33,122 bases of DNA from Nostoc mirabile CHAB5784 (GCF_020829645.1 NZ_JAIVFS010000095.1:1-33122); one strand, 5' to 3'. Shown: positions 1 to 8,373, numbered from the stretch's first letter. Numbers and translations: made by a program. Notes: a model not told the origin generated them from the letters alone.

Positions 1-135
1 GGAGCAGATATACTACAGAATTGTTAAAGGTCGCGGATGCTTTGAGGCTGACAAGATAATATTTTTAATCTCTAATTCCATTTGATTTGCGTTCTCTCAT
101 ATCGCTTTTAGTCTAAACTCCAGTTAAGTGGGGGC

Positions 136-190
136 TTGACATGATTCAAGAGTACATTTAACCTAGTAGTTAATTAACCATTAGGTTAAA
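136..190 (+). promoter_or_regulatory. Promoter and palindromic operator of the ArsR-type gene
   Basis: A perfect 9-bp inverted repeat, TTTAACCTA at 157-165 and TAGGTTAAA at 182-190, surrounds a second small palindrome, GTTAATTAAC (169-178). A TTGACA hexamer at 136-141 lies 17 bp from TAACCT at 159-164, a reasonable though weak -10, so the operator would cover the -10 region. It ends 5 bp before the ATG at 196. ArsR-family repressors commonly bind such sites in their own promoters, so autoregulation of the 196-1027 pair is the likely meaning. The repeat is seen directly; the function is inferred. Confidence 0.7.
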
Positions 191-195
191 TAAAA

Positions 196-537
196 ATGTC
201 TACCGAGCAACTGAGCCTTACCTTTGCTGCCCTTGCTGATCCTACGCGGCGTGCAATTCTGGCTCACCTCGCCAAAGGTGAGGCATCGGTAAGTGAGTTA
301 GCCAAGCCTTTTAAGATGAGTCTTCCTGCAATCTCCAAACATATAAAGGTACTAGAGCGTGCCGGACTGATTGTGCGGGGTCGCGAAGCTCAATGGCGAC
401 CATGCCAGATTCAAGCACAGCCGCTCAAAGAAGCGGCGGATTGGATTGAGCAATATCGTCAATTGTGGGAACAGAGGCTTGATCAGCTTGATGATTACCT
501 GCAAGAATTACAAACCCAGGAGGAACAAGATGAGTAA
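196..537 (+). CDS. ArsR-family winged-helix transcriptional repressor
   Basis: This 113-residue protein has the usual length and layout of a small ArsR/SmtB-type repressor. Residues 9-27 carry the typical ALADPTRRAIL segment. Residues 31-62 form the winged helix, with SVSELAKPFKMSLPAISKHI as recognition helices and KVLERAGLIVRGREAQWR as the wing. The metal-binding CxC motif of arsenic and cadmium sensors is absent, so it belongs to the non-metal group often paired with SRPBCC/AHSA1 genes. No clear Shine-Dalgarno precedes the ATG, which lies just beyond a palindromic operator (157-190). Its last 8 bases overlap the start of the AHSA1-like gene (ATGAGTAA), so the two are almost certainly co-transcribed and translationally coupled. 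It probably represses its own operon; the inducer cannot be read from the sequence. Confidence 0.93.
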   Translation: MSTEQLSLTFAALADPTRRAILAHLAKGEASVSELAKPFKMSLPAISKHIKVLERAGLIVRGREAQWRPCQIQAQPLKEAADWIEQYRQLWEQRLDQLDDYLQELQTQEEQDE

Positions 538-1027
538 CATTGAGGATTCCATTGATGCTCAATTCCAACGTGAGATCGTCATTACTCGCATCTTGAAAGC
601 GCCGCGCGAAGTTGTGTTTAAAGCGTGGACTGACCCCAAACACATCGCGCAGTGGTGGGGGCCCAAAGGTTTCACAACCCGTGTGATTGAGATGGATCTG
701 CGTCCAGGCGGGAAATGGCGCTACGTGATGACTGGCCCAGACGGCAGGGAGTACCCGGCCAAAGGTGTTTTTCGCGAAATCGTACCCTTTGAGAGGATTG
801 TTACCAGTGATGAATTTGATGAAGGCTTTGAAAAAGTCGTAAATGCTGATTTACCAAAGGGAATGGTTGTAACAGCCATTTTCGAGGATTTAGATAGCAA
901 TACCAAACTCACGCTCCAGATTATGCATGAGTCTATTGAGGATCGGCGTAAGCATGAACAGATGGGTGTGATCGAAGGGTGGAACTCGACTTTTGACTGC
1001 CTAGATGAGTTTTTGGCGAAAGCTTGA
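530..1027 (+). CDS. SRPBCC / AHSA1-like protein
   Basis: This 165-residue protein matches the AHSA1-type branch of the START/SRPBCC fold: an opening REIVITRILKAPREVVFKAWTD strand-helix, the WWGPKGFTT turn, the RPGGKWRYVMTGPDG hairpin, and a C-terminal helix with EGWNSTFDCLDEFLA. These proteins have a deep hydrophobic cavity; most bacterial members have no proven ligand. The ATG at 530 is chosen because AGGAGG (518-523) sits 6 bp upstream and because the family fold begins there; an in-frame extension to 371 lies inside the ArsR gene and has no family character. The ArsR gene directly upstream overlaps by 8 bases. ArsR-AHSA1-VOC is a recurring operon order in bacteria, and a VOC remnant follows here. 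The family call is firm; the physiological role is unknown. Confidence 0.92.
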   Translation: MSNIEDSIDAQFQREIVITRILKAPREVVFKAWTDPKHIAQWWGPKGFTTRVIEMDLRPGGKWRYVMTGPDGREYPAKGVFREIVPFERIVTSDEFDEGFEKVVNADLPKGMVVTAIFEDLDSNTKLTLQIMHESIEDRRKHEQMGVIEGWNSTFDCLDEFLAKA

Positions 1028-1043
1028 GTCTCTCTTACTAGGG

Positions 1044-1238
1044 ATGAGGTTTGTATGTTTATCTTCATCAAGCCGAGAAAAAGTTGATGCATGGTTGCTC
1101 CCTGCACTTGCTGCCGGTGGAGCAACCTACAATGAACCACAAGACCACAGTTTTATGTACGGACATGGGTTTGCTGAGTTAAACCGTCATATTTGGGAAA
1201 TTATTTACATGGAGCCAAGCGCAATAAAGCGAGGTTGA
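1044..1238 (+). pseudogene. VOC (glyoxalase/bleomycin-resistance fold) gene, C-terminal remnant
   Basis: The frame encodes LSSSSREKVDAWLLPALAAGGATY, then PQDHSFMYGHGF and HIWEIIYMEPSA. These match the last beta-alpha-beta unit of VOC proteins of the PhnB/glyoxalase-like type (AAGG turn, MYG strand, GHxWE metal-ligand strand, M-D/E-P-S-A end). About the first half of a normal 120-140 residue VOC protein is missing: the open frame enters directly from the 3' end of the AHSA1 gene, and the only in-frame ATG (1044) has no ribosome-binding site. The histidine of GHIWE appears as RHIWE, another sign of decay. Most likely the operon once read ArsR-AHSA1-VOC and a deletion removed the VOC N-terminus. 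A translated 64-residue leftover cannot be excluded. Confidence 0.7.
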
Positions 1239-1264
1239 AAATGCGATGTGTTGTGACTTGAGCA

Positions 1265-2173
1265 TTACCTATATCCGGTCGCATCAGCAGGTTTACCCGC
1301 GTCCTGCACTTCATGAATGTAGCGCCACGCATCGGGTTGAGAGCCATCAAGATCGGTAAAGTCATAAACCTGTGCTAGTTGCCCACTGGAAAGCGATTGG
1401 CCATTCCAGCGCACTACTTGTGGATCGCCAGCTAGATAAGCAACTGCACGCCCAACATAGCGGGGCGTTTCAGAAATGATGAAGTGCGGTTCCTTTGCTG
1501 TTGCGTCTTGCCAGTTGGCTTCACTCACACCAAAATGATCGAGCATGAGTTCCGAGCGCAACCAGCCCGGAGTCAGCGCTACGGCAGTACATTGATGCGG
1601 TTTAAGTTCTTGCGCCAATACCCACGCCATGCGAATTACCGAGGTTTTAGCAAGGTCATAGAACATCGACAGCCGATAGTTTGTGCTATTATATTCGGCA
1701 GTCCCATCAGTAATTTCGACCACCAATCCACCGGGTTTCTGGATCAACAGCGGCAATGCAAAGTGGCTAGCGATCAGGTGGGTGTTGATCGCTAATCTCA
1801 GCATCCGTAATCCTCGCTCCAAAGAAAGCTCCCACACAGGCTTGTTGAACTCCGCCAGATATTCTGCACCAATATCGTTGACCAGAACATCCAGACGACC
1901 CTGCTCCTGCTCAACACGAGCAACAAGCGCCTGCACTTGTTTTGGGTCTAAATGATCGACTACAACCGCGATTCCTTTCCCACCTGCCTGGTTTACCAAT
2001 TCCGCCGTTTCTTGGATCGTTTCAGGGCGGTTGTATTCCGAACGCACAGTAAGAGTGGTGCGTCCGGTGACATAAACGGTTGCCCCTGCTGCACCAAGTT
2101 CCACAGCAATGCCACGACCTGCACCGCGTGTTGCCCCAACTACAAGCGCAATTTTATTCTTCAATAGTTGCAT
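1265..2173 (-). CDS. SDR-family oxidoreductase
   Basis: This 302-residue protein is a short-chain dehydrogenase/reductase. The Rossmann glycine motif GATRGAG is at residues 13-19, followed by VYVTGRTT, which suggests NADP(H). The active-site pair Y172-x-x-x-K176 lies in FYDLAKTSV. The usual NNAG is VNDIG, and the region that normally carries the catalytic serine reads VEITDGTAEYNST, so the serine position is unclear. This pattern is reminiscent of DHRS1-like bacterial SDRs. The C-terminus is about 50 residues longer than classical 250-residue SDRs. AAGGAGGT lies 6-7 bp before the ATG. It is divergent from the WYL regulator at 2321, with a shared 147-bp intergenic region containing TGACA-N5-TGTCA, so it is the obvious candidate target. 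The substrate is unknown. Confidence 0.9.
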   Translation of the reverse strand: MQLLKNKIALVVGATRGAGRGIAVELGAAGATVYVTGRTTLTVRSEYNRPETIQETAELVNQAGGKGIAVVVDHLDPKQVQALVARVEQEQGRLDVLVNDIGAEYLAEFNKPVWELSLERGLRMLRLAINTHLIASHFALPLLIQKPGGLVVEITDGTAEYNSTNYRLSMFYDLAKTSVIRMAWVLAQELKPHQCTAVALTPGWLRSELMLDHFGVSEANWQDATAKEPHFIISETPRYVGRAVAYLAGDPQVVRWNGQSLSSGQLAQVYDFTDLDGSQPDAWRYIHEVQDAGKPADATGYR

Positions 2174-2256
2174 AATTGACCTCCTTAAATCCTGCGAGGT
2201 AGCTTAAAGAAATCGATGACTCCAAACCATCTTTATGCAGCATAAGCTGAACTTCC

Positions 2257-2271
2257 TGACATCCCTTGTCA
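2257..2271. promoter_or_regulatory. Candidate operator TGACA-N5-TGTCA between divergent SDR and WYL genes
   Basis: TGACA (2257-2261), TCCCT, TGTCA (2267-2271) form a perfect 5-bp inverted repeat with a 5-bp spacer inside the only intergenic region shared by the SDR gene and the WYL regulator. Placement about 50 bp upstream of the regulator start fits an autoregulatory site. The repeat is seen; binding by the WYL protein is inference, and a repeat this short can occur by chance. Confidence 0.4.
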
Positions 2272-2320
2272 TATTTAGGCAGTAAAGTAAAAAGTAGTTT
2301 CGATTGGTCTTGGGATAGTT

Positions 2321-3283
2321 ATGCGTGCCGATCGCCTCCTCTCGATCCTGATGTTGTTGCAGGTTTATCGTCAGCTAACAGCGCGAGATTTAGCAGAACG
2401 ATTGGAGGTATCTGAGCGCACCATCCATCGTGACATGGATGCCCTCAGCAGTGCCGGAGTTCCGGTGATGGCAGAACGCGGTAAAGGAGGTGGTTGGAGT
2501 TTACTCGACAGCTATCAAACTACGCTGACAGGACTTAACTTGGCAGAGATCCAGGCGCTGTTTTTGCCAAAGCCCGCAAACCTGCTAGCCGATTTAGGCT
2601 GGAGTCAAGCATTTGAAGCGGCTCTGCTCAAACTTCTGGTAGCAATACCTGCCGCAAATCGTCAGCAAGCAGAAATGGTTAGTCAGCGCATTCATGTCGA
2701 TCCAACAGGCTGGCATCGGTGGGACGAGGAAATGTCGGCATTTGCGACTCTACAAACAGCGATTTGGCAAGAGCGGCAAGTAAACCTCAGCTATGAGCGC
2801 GGTAATGGCAAACTGGTCGAACGATTAGTCAACCCACTGGGATTGGTCGCCAAAGGCAATGTTTGGTATTTCGTTGCCTCGGTAGAGTCAGAGGTGCGCT
2901 CCTACCGGATTTCACGAGTGCGGGATGCCATGCTTACAGATTACCCCTGTGTTCGTCCGGTTGAATTCAACTTAGCCGACTATTGGCAACAATCGATTGT
3001 TGAGTTCAAAGCCAATCTGCCTTACTATGGCGTAACGGTGCGTGTTGCTCCAGAGGTTATGCCTCGGTTACGCTATGCCGGATACTTTGCCCGAATAGAA
3101 CAGATTAACTCGCCCGATGCCGATGGCTGGACTCGCGTCTGGCTGAGGTTTGATATAGAAGAAGCGGCTTGTGCTTATGTGCTGGGGTTCGGCGCACAGA
3201 TGGAGGTAATTGAGCCATTAGAATTACGCGATCGCGTTTTGCAAGCAGCAAAAGAGGCGATATCACGCTATGCTGAACAATGA
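2321..3283 (+). CDS. YafY-like transcriptional regulator with HTH_11 and WYL domains
   Basis: This 320-residue protein starts MRADRLLSILMLLQVYRQLT. A winged HTH follows at residues 20-55 (ARDLAERLEVSERTIHRDMDAL), then the signature AERGKGGGWSL. From about residue 140 there is a WYL domain (RQVNLSYERGNGKLVERLVNPLGLVAKGNVWYFVA, then SYRISRVRDA) and a WCX-type C-terminal region. WYL domains bind small ligands or nucleic acid and tune DNA binding by the HTH. Length and order are those of the common YafY/DeoR-like family. It is divergent from the SDR gene, and a TGACA-N5-TGTCA element lies between them, so it probably controls that gene and itself. The ribosome-binding site is weak (GGGATAG). Confidence 0.92.
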   Translation: MRADRLLSILMLLQVYRQLTARDLAERLEVSERTIHRDMDALSSAGVPVMAERGKGGGWSLLDSYQTTLTGLNLAEIQALFLPKPANLLADLGWSQAFEAALLKLLVAIPAANRQQAEMVSQRIHVDPTGWHRWDEEMSAFATLQTAIWQERQVNLSYERGNGKLVERLVNPLGLVAKGNVWYFVASVESEVRSYRISRVRDAMLTDYPCVRPVEFNLADYWQQSIVEFKANLPYYGVTVRVAPEVMPRLRYAGYFARIEQINSPDADGWTRVWLRFDIEEAACAYVLGFGAQMEVIEPLELRDRVLQAAKEAISRYAEQ

Positions 3284-3416
3284 ACAAGTGCATTGCGTTT
3301 CGAGAACTGTGCGATCATTTAAAGGTATGGCTAACGCTTCCGCTTGAACAACACCGCTCAGTTCCCGTCATCTCGACTCCTGCAAGCAGCAGAAGCTACT
3401 GCCATAATTGCTGATT

Positions 3417-4019
3417 TTAAAAGTTATTATCAGTAAAGGGAACTATGGATGGTAAAAATCTTTGGGCAGATGGGTAAAATTCTAACCTTGCTCCATAATC
3501 ATCTGTTTGTGATATTTCTAATTCAATTTTTTGCTGATTTTTATCATCAAAGAGTAACTGGATTTGATAATCTGTCCAGAATTGCTCACTTAGTTCATCT
3601 TCTAGATCAAAAAGCTGTTCTTCATCGCCCCAGATATCTGACCAAAGGACTATCCGATTAGCGCGGAAATGATTTTGACCTTTGACATCTGCAATCACAA
3701 AATATACTTCGACATTTAAATTAAACCCAAACTCATCAAGCTCTGTCTCTTGGATCGCACATTTAACCACAACTAAGCTATCAGGGTTAACATTCACTAC
3801 TTGCTGTTGGCGCTGTAACATTTCTTGAAATACCAAATCAGGTAGCAGCTTTGAACTCTCTTCGAGTACAATTTTTTGAGTTTCTGGTGAATAGCGAGTT
3901 TTTAATTCTTGGGTTATTAGATTTAAGATATCACCGGTGGCTAAATTGACAACTATTTTTTTATTTGTGGAATTAAGGAAACATCCATGATTAAGTAAAT
4001 AATTTTTTTTAGCTGCCAT
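3417..4019 (-). CDS. Hypothetical protein
   Basis: This 200-residue protein is not recognised. It is acidic in its second half (DIWGDEEQLFDLEDELSEQFW) and has alternating hydrophobic strands (LVVVKCAIQETELDEFGFNLNVEVYFVIADV), which suggests an alpha/beta soluble protein. There is no signal peptide or membrane segment. A GAAGG sequence lies about 14 bp before the ATG, rather far. It follows the pRiA4b ORF-3-like gene on the same strand after a 92-bp gap, so the two may be co-transcribed at the distal end of the minus-strand backbone. Its base composition is AT-rich like that gene. Confidence 0.65.
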   Translation of the reverse strand: MAAKKNYLLNHGCFLNSTNKKIVVNLATGDILNLITQELKTRYSPETQKIVLEESSKLLPDLVFQEMLQRQQQVVNVNPDSLVVVKCAIQETELDEFGFNLNVEVYFVIADVKGQNHFRANRIVLWSDIWGDEEQLFDLEDELSEQFWTDYQIQLLFDDKNQQKIELEISQTDDYGARLEFYPSAQRFLPSIVPFTDNNF

Positions 4020-4111
4020 GATTCTTTAAAAACCTTCTCTGCTTGAGTGATATTCTGATTTATCAAATAGCCTATCGTAGCAAGGCAATGACGATTGTCT
4101 TGCTTTTTCTT

Positions 4112-4660
4112 CTACTCAAAATCCGCATATTGCGGAGGACTAGCCCCGACTCGCTGAGTAATTTTAGGATATTTGCCTGATGGAACTGTATCTATAATGC
4201 TGATAACATCAATCTGATGCCACCAATCATCACCAAAATCGAACCAGTAACCAAAAGCATCATCTATAGATAAGCCCAAAGACGCAATTGAAGTACTAGA
4301 AACATCTCCTGTAGGCTTTGGTGTCAAATCGGAACTTGAAAATGCTTGTTTTATGCAATAGCGTCTTGCATTTGGATCTTGCGGCCCTTTTCCTCCTACT
4401 TGAAATTCATACATATGTTCTTCTTCTCGGTCAAATGCTTTGAAGATGATTTTATGCAGATCCTGCAAAGTATTGCTGCTTTCAATTTCGATGGTTCTAG
4501 ACACCACTGGATTTTCTGCTGCAAATTCCTCTGTAATTGGGCCATCAATTAAAAACACCTCTAGCACATATAGTGCATTGGGAGAAGGGTTAGTCGCTTT
4601 TTTGGAAGCATTTTCTGATTTTTTAGTTTTAGCCATATTCATTACAGGAATTGAGCTCAC
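4112..4660 (-). CDS. pRiA4b ORF-3-like family protein
   Basis: This 182-residue protein carries the family named after ORF-3 of plasmid pRiA4b. The signature elements are a first strand YVLEVFLIDGPI, then SNTLQDLHKIIFKAFDREEEHMYEFQVGG, a variable middle, and FDFGDDWWHQIDVISI close to the C-terminus. The family is frequent on plasmids and near transposons, is found fused to SEC-C or HTH domains, and has no established biochemical activity. The N-terminal 25-30 residues are lysine/serine-rich and probably disordered. The start could be a GTG at 4660, preceded by GGAG, or one of two ATGs a few codons downstream (MNMAKTKK). Its presence next to the CyRepA1 replicase fits a plasmid backbone. Confidence 0.82.
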   Translation of the reverse strand: MSSIPVMNMAKTKKSENASKKATNPSPNALYVLEVFLIDGPITEEFAAENPVVSRTIEIESSNTLQDLHKIIFKAFDREEEHMYEFQVGGKGPQDPNARRYCIKQAFSSSDLTPKPTGDVSSTSIASLGLSIDDAFGYWFDFGDDWWHQIDVISIIDTVPSGKYPKITQRVGASPPQYADFE

Positions 4661-4937
4661 CCAGCTCCAGTTTTCTAGGATTTTATCCTTTTGAGTCGGT
4701 TTGAGTTTTTGAAATCAAACCAGAACTGTTGCGTATAAAGCCACTTGCATCAATCATTATTGTAATTGAGTGTAGCGTTTTGATTTACTCTGTTCCACGC
4801 AAGGCGGGAGGATTTCCCAACGCCCGTCAGAGGTAATGAGAAGTTTGGCTTGTAATGAGGGTATAGCTATATCTTGAAGTGGCAGACACACTTCGCAAGC
4901 AATAGTTTATTGGTCTAATACCAAGCTTGGGTGTAAA

Positions 4938-7900
4938 TCAAGCCATCCATTCAGTCCACTGGGGCGCATCTGTCACCAATTGAGCAAACTTTTGAGGGTC
5001 AACATCCTCAAACTCCAGCATCACACCCAACCGCTCATCACTCGTTAGCGTACTGAGTAATTCCTTAACCTTGTCAACTCCATCCTCCACCCGCTCAATC
5101 GCCAATCGAGCATAATATTTAACCCGCTCCCACCAAGAATCACTGAGTTCTGCCTCTATGTGCATACCCACCCAATTATTACTTCCATCTTCATTAATGG
5201 GGGGTGTGGACAGAGCATTAATTCCATATTGAGACTGCATTCTAGCCGCATAAGCCGCATCTCGCTCAAGTGATTCTTGCCGCTTCCTTTCCTTCTCTTC
5301 CCGTTGCCTCTGGCGATAATCCAGCACCTTCTGGATAAACTCAACATCCTCAGTATTGAGCCGATAATACCGAACACGCTGCCCATCCTCCATTGGTCGC
5401 CGCGATTCAGTGGACAAGCCCAGTTGTGAAAGATACTGCCCCAAAATCCACATCGGAGACTCCGATAGCGGGATGGTCAGATTGAGAATGCCTTTAACGT
5501 GAGAGGCATTGCGCTTGGAAAACTCAGCCAAAGCCTGAATCATCGCCTCGTCGCCTTTAATCTCAACCCCAGCCATCAGATCAATCAAGACTGCCCTGAG
5601 TCCCAGCCGATGACGCATCAACCACGCGGTAGAATGATTGCTCCAGTCTGTGCAAATAGCTAACCGCTCTCTTTCCCCCAAGTCTCTTTCCACAACAATA
5701 GCCGGCGGTGGAACAAACTCGCGCCCCTGGTCATCAGTGACCATTTCCCCAGGCGTTGCCAATATTGCCTCCAACGCGACAATCTTTTTAATTAACCGCC
5801 CCCCGTCATCTTGCTCAACCAGTTCCGGGGTTACGCTCATCCCGTAAGTGTCCTGAATGCGGAACTTCTCACACTCCAGCACCTCCTCCGGCTTGAGATA
5901 ATCCTGATGCTGCCTGCTGTTGTAAGTCCTTCTATCAATATCTTTAGCATTCGCCACCTTGCGATAATGCTCCTCATCGATGGCGATACCCGCCGCCTTC
6001 ATCCAGCGCGAAGTCGCTTCATCACCACCGTCGCCCAAAGACACAATAGTATTGCCCATCTCCTCTAAGAGCGATCGCAAATCAGCCCGTAAATTATTGA
6101 TAGACCAGTTGCGCTGCCCCTCAATCTGACAACTAGCATCCAATGCCCAGTCCTTCTCTGCACCACGTCTGCCTGTCTCTCTGTCAATGCGGATGAGAAA
6201 GGCAGTCATTTCATTCTTCTGGATAATCCTTTCCTTGATCCGACGGGCATTGGTTTCGGCGTAACCAAAGGGAGGACGCAGAGCCACCCAAACATACATG
6301 GGGACATTTGGACGATACCGCCATAATTGCTGGGCGCATTCTGTAGCCGATTGTGAAACAGCATGAAACACGCCAAACACGGCATCAAAATGATAGCTGG
6401 AAATGTCAACCCCTGAACTGAGACTGGGAGTAATTAAAAAAGCATCAATATCCTTAATAGCAATGTTAATCTCCCTGATAAAGATGACATTTTCTTCACT
6501 GCCACTGTTCTCGGAATGAATAGCCCACACCCGTAACTTGCGGTCTTCGGCTGATTCCGGTGTTTCGTCGTTATCATCAATTGCTGAACCATCATTGAGC
6601 GCTCGTTCCAACTTTTTGATAAACCGCTTGCTGTCGCTGACCATCATCAACTTTTTACCCAGCATCAACTGAGCGTGAAACTCTGCAACGATTGCGCTGC
6701 TGTTTTTACCTTCATACCAATAAACCTGACGACCCCCTGAACGATATTCATTTTTGATGATGTAGGGTTTTTCATCCGCCGGTCGCATTTGCATAAAAAA
6801 CTCAATGGTCAGATCATCCAGGTGAGCATCTGCCAACACTACCAGTTTGGCATTGTAAACCAGATACTCCAGTACTTCCAGAATCGCCCCCCTGTGTTCT
6901 TTGCAGGTTTTGGACTTCAGCAAGTGAGCGAGATACTGGCAGGCTTCATCAATAAATAGAATGTCATAAGCCTGTAAATCGTTTGCCATCTTATAGAGTG
7001 AGTCTACAGTGATACTCAGTGCTTTTGCTTTAGCCCAGTCGCCGCAAGAAATCGCAAAGTACATGGCAGTTTGCAAGCGATCGCTAAGATTTTTCAACAG
7101 AGTGACCCGATGCCCATTGTTCAAAAAGCTCAAGTCTGGGTTATCAAATCTCATCATTGCCAAGATTTCGGTTTTACCTGTCCCCATGTCGGAAGCCAAA
7201 CCCACTAACCCCGATTGAGGCAGTGAGCGGATGACTGTGGAAAGATAGCGGGTATTCACTATCACATCGGGTTTAAATTTGCGAAGCCCCCTGGCGCGAT
7301 TTACGAAAAATCTTTGGTTTAACTCGCTGACTCTCAAGGCATCAGCTATCATCGTGCTGACTGCTTTCTCAGCTTTTTTCCCCAGTGCCACAACCCAATC
7401 GTCAATTCCTTTTTCTGGCCCAGGCAGCAGCGCCACTTCACATTGACAGGCAAGTTGGAGAATAACTTGACAAGTACGGCGAGTAGCACTAAAAACTTGC
7501 TGTTTGGTTTTGGGTTTGGTTTCGTAGTCGAAAAGGATAACGAATTTGCGACCCTTTTGAGCCATTGGGACTAAATCGGGGTGCAGATATTCCAAGTCTT
7601 CCTTGCCGACTCGACCGTTCCAGATTCCAGGGAGTGCGATCGCTACATACCCCAAAGTTAGGAGACAAGCGGCTTTCTTCTCGCCCTCCGTAAGGCATAC
7701 AGGGATTTCGGGGTGTGCCATTACCCAAGCCCAGAACAAGAGTGCTTCACCATCTTCGGTAACGGTAATATGCTCTGGCATTGGCACATCGTACCTCAAC
7801 GATATCAACCGCCATAAGTGCAGGGGGACTCTCAAATAGGTAACTCGATTGGGAGTTTTGGGGGGCGATTCGTATTTGACAGGTTTTTGAGTTTGCTCTT

Positions 7901-7958
7901 GGGTTGTTTTGTCCCATTCGAGCCTTGGGTAATCTGGTTTCATCCGTCCCCAGTCCAT
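4938..7958 (-). CDS. CyRepA1-family plasmid replication protein, main part (separated from its N-terminus by a frameshift)
   Basis: This 1006-codon frame encodes most of a cyanobacterial CyRepA1-type plasmid replicase. A DUF3854/Toprim-like domain lies at about residues 80-210 (LTEGEKKAACLL, ALPGIWNGR, then FVILFDYET). A helicase-like domain follows, with Walker A DMGTGKTE near residue 256, a DEAC box (LFIDEACQ) near 336 and an arginine-finger-like QQLWRYRP near 546. The long C-terminal region is charged, with a coiled-coil-like arginine/glutamate stretch (RQRQREEKERKRQESLER). Such proteins combine primase-like and helicase-like parts to initiate plasmid replication. The ATG at 7958 has no ribosome-binding site, and the preceding 85 or so family residues are encoded just upstream in another frame (7940-8233). 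Restoring one C at 7976-7978 would give a single protein of about 1098 residues. Whether it still works depends on that base. Confidence 0.85.
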   Translation of the reverse strand: MDWGRMKPDYPRLEWDKTTQEQTQKPVKYESPPKTPNRVTYLRVPLHLWRLISLRYDVPMPEHITVTEDGEALLFWAWVMAHPEIPVCLTEGEKKAACLLTLGYVAIALPGIWNGRVGKEDLEYLHPDLVPMAQKGRKFVILFDYETKPKTKQQVFSATRRTCQVILQLACQCEVALLPGPEKGIDDWVVALGKKAEKAVSTMIADALRVSELNQRFFVNRARGLRKFKPDVIVNTRYLSTVIRSLPQSGLVGLASDMGTGKTEILAMMRFDNPDLSFLNNGHRVTLLKNLSDRLQTAMYFAISCGDWAKAKALSITVDSLYKMANDLQAYDILFIDEACQYLAHLLKSKTCKEHRGAILEVLEYLVYNAKLVVLADAHLDDLTIEFFMQMRPADEKPYIIKNEYRSGGRQVYWYEGKNSSAIVAEFHAQLMLGKKLMMVSDSKRFIKKLERALNDGSAIDDNDETPESAEDRKLRVWAIHSENSGSEENVIFIREINIAIKDIDAFLITPSLSSGVDISSYHFDAVFGVFHAVSQSATECAQQLWRYRPNVPMYVWVALRPPFGYAETNARRIKERIIQKNEMTAFLIRIDRETGRRGAEKDWALDASCQIEGQRNWSINNLRADLRSLLEEMGNTIVSLGDGGDEATSRWMKAAGIAIDEEHYRKVANAKDIDRRTYNSRQHQDYLKPEEVLECEKFRIQDTYGMSVTPELVEQDDGGRLIKKIVALEAILATPGEMVTDDQGREFVPPPAIVVERDLGERERLAICTDWSNHSTAWLMRHRLGLRAVLIDLMAGVEIKGDEAMIQALAEFSKRNASHVKGILNLTIPLSESPMWILGQYLSQLGLSTESRRPMEDGQRVRYYRLNTEDVEFIQKVLDYRQRQREEKERKRQESLERDAAYAARMQSQYGINALSTPPINEDGSNNWVGMHIEAELSDSWWERVKYYARLAIERVEDGVDKVKELLSTLTSDERLGVMLEFEDVDPQKFAQLVTDAPQWTEWMA

Positions 7959-8233
7959 CGGTAGCCAATTATTGAGGGATCTAGTCCGCTAACCCACCAT
8001 GCACCGGACTCTACATGGGCATATCTTTTCAAATACCCATCGCGCAGTCGCCCATCGTTGCGTCGAGCGTTTTGGGGCAGAGCGTATAAAAGGTACTCAT
8101 AGATTTCAGAACCACTTAAAGAGCGGACATTTAGGGCAGTGAGTTCGGGGTCAACAGCGGAATTGACTACCCATTCATGCCAGTGGTTTGGAGCTAACTG
8201 ATTATTTGTTTGATGTGTATCAATTATGTTCAT
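7940..8233 (-). CDS. CyRepA1-family plasmid replication protein, N-terminal part (frameshifted)
   Basis: This piece starts MNIIDTHQTN, directly after a strong GGAGGGG ribosome-binding site 2-3 bp away. It continues with NHWHEWVVNSAVDPELTALN, VRSLSGSEIYEYLLYALPQ, RRNDGRLRDGYLKRYAHV and WWVSGLDP, which is the conserved opening of CyRepA1 replicases. After residue 86 (proline, 7978-7976) the frame leaves the family (SIIGYRWTGDG, stop). The expected continuation LNNWLPMDWGRM is found one base out of phase and runs on into the 1006-codon frame. The break is at a CCC run on the coding strand, where loss of one C gives exactly this result. An upstream in-frame ATG at 8287 is rejected because the ribosome-binding site points to 8233. 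Confidence 0.85.
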   Translation of the reverse strand: MNIIDTHQTNNQLAPNHWHEWVVNSAVDPELTALNVRSLSGSEIYEYLLYALPQNARRNDGRLRDGYLKRYAHVESGAWWVSGLDPSIIGYRWTGDG

Positions 8234-8311
8234 ATCCCCTCCGATATTTTGACGCAGTGCAAAGCAAGCGGTATGAAGCCATACCACTCGTGATTTGCTT
8301 TTAGCTTGGTT

Positions 8312-8370
8312 AAAAGGGAAAGGAAAAAGGAAAAAATCTCTTATTTATTGCCTCTTGTCCTTTCCCCTTG
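8312..8370. repeat. Purine/pyrimidine inverted repeat downstream of the AlkB-like gene
   Basis: AAGGGAAAGGA (8314-8324) pairs with TCCTTTCCCCTT (8358-8369) apart from one extra C, leaving a loop of about 33 bases. It lies just past the end of the AlkB-like gene (minus strand). It could act as a weak terminator, but it resembles the AAAGGGG repeat at 12011-12145 and is more likely one copy of a short cyanobacterial interspersed repeat. Confidence 0.5.
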
Positions 8371-8373
8371 CGT

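Noticed and set aside
2..85. Open frame entering from the left edge (EQIYYRIVKGRGCFEADKII...)
   Set aside because: It could be the last 27 codons of a gene, but an alternative frame (SRYTTELLKVADALRLTR) is equally open and neither matches a family I recognise.
4797..4835. GGCGGGAGGATTTCCCAACGCCC as a hairpin between the pRiA4b-like gene and the replicase
   Set aside because: The pairing is imperfect and short; it may be part of a dispersed repeat but I cannot show a second copy.
7976..7978. Programmed ribosomal frameshift in the replicase
   Set aside because: No classic slippery heptamer (X XXY YYZ) is seen at the break; simple loss of a C or a sequencing error is more economical.
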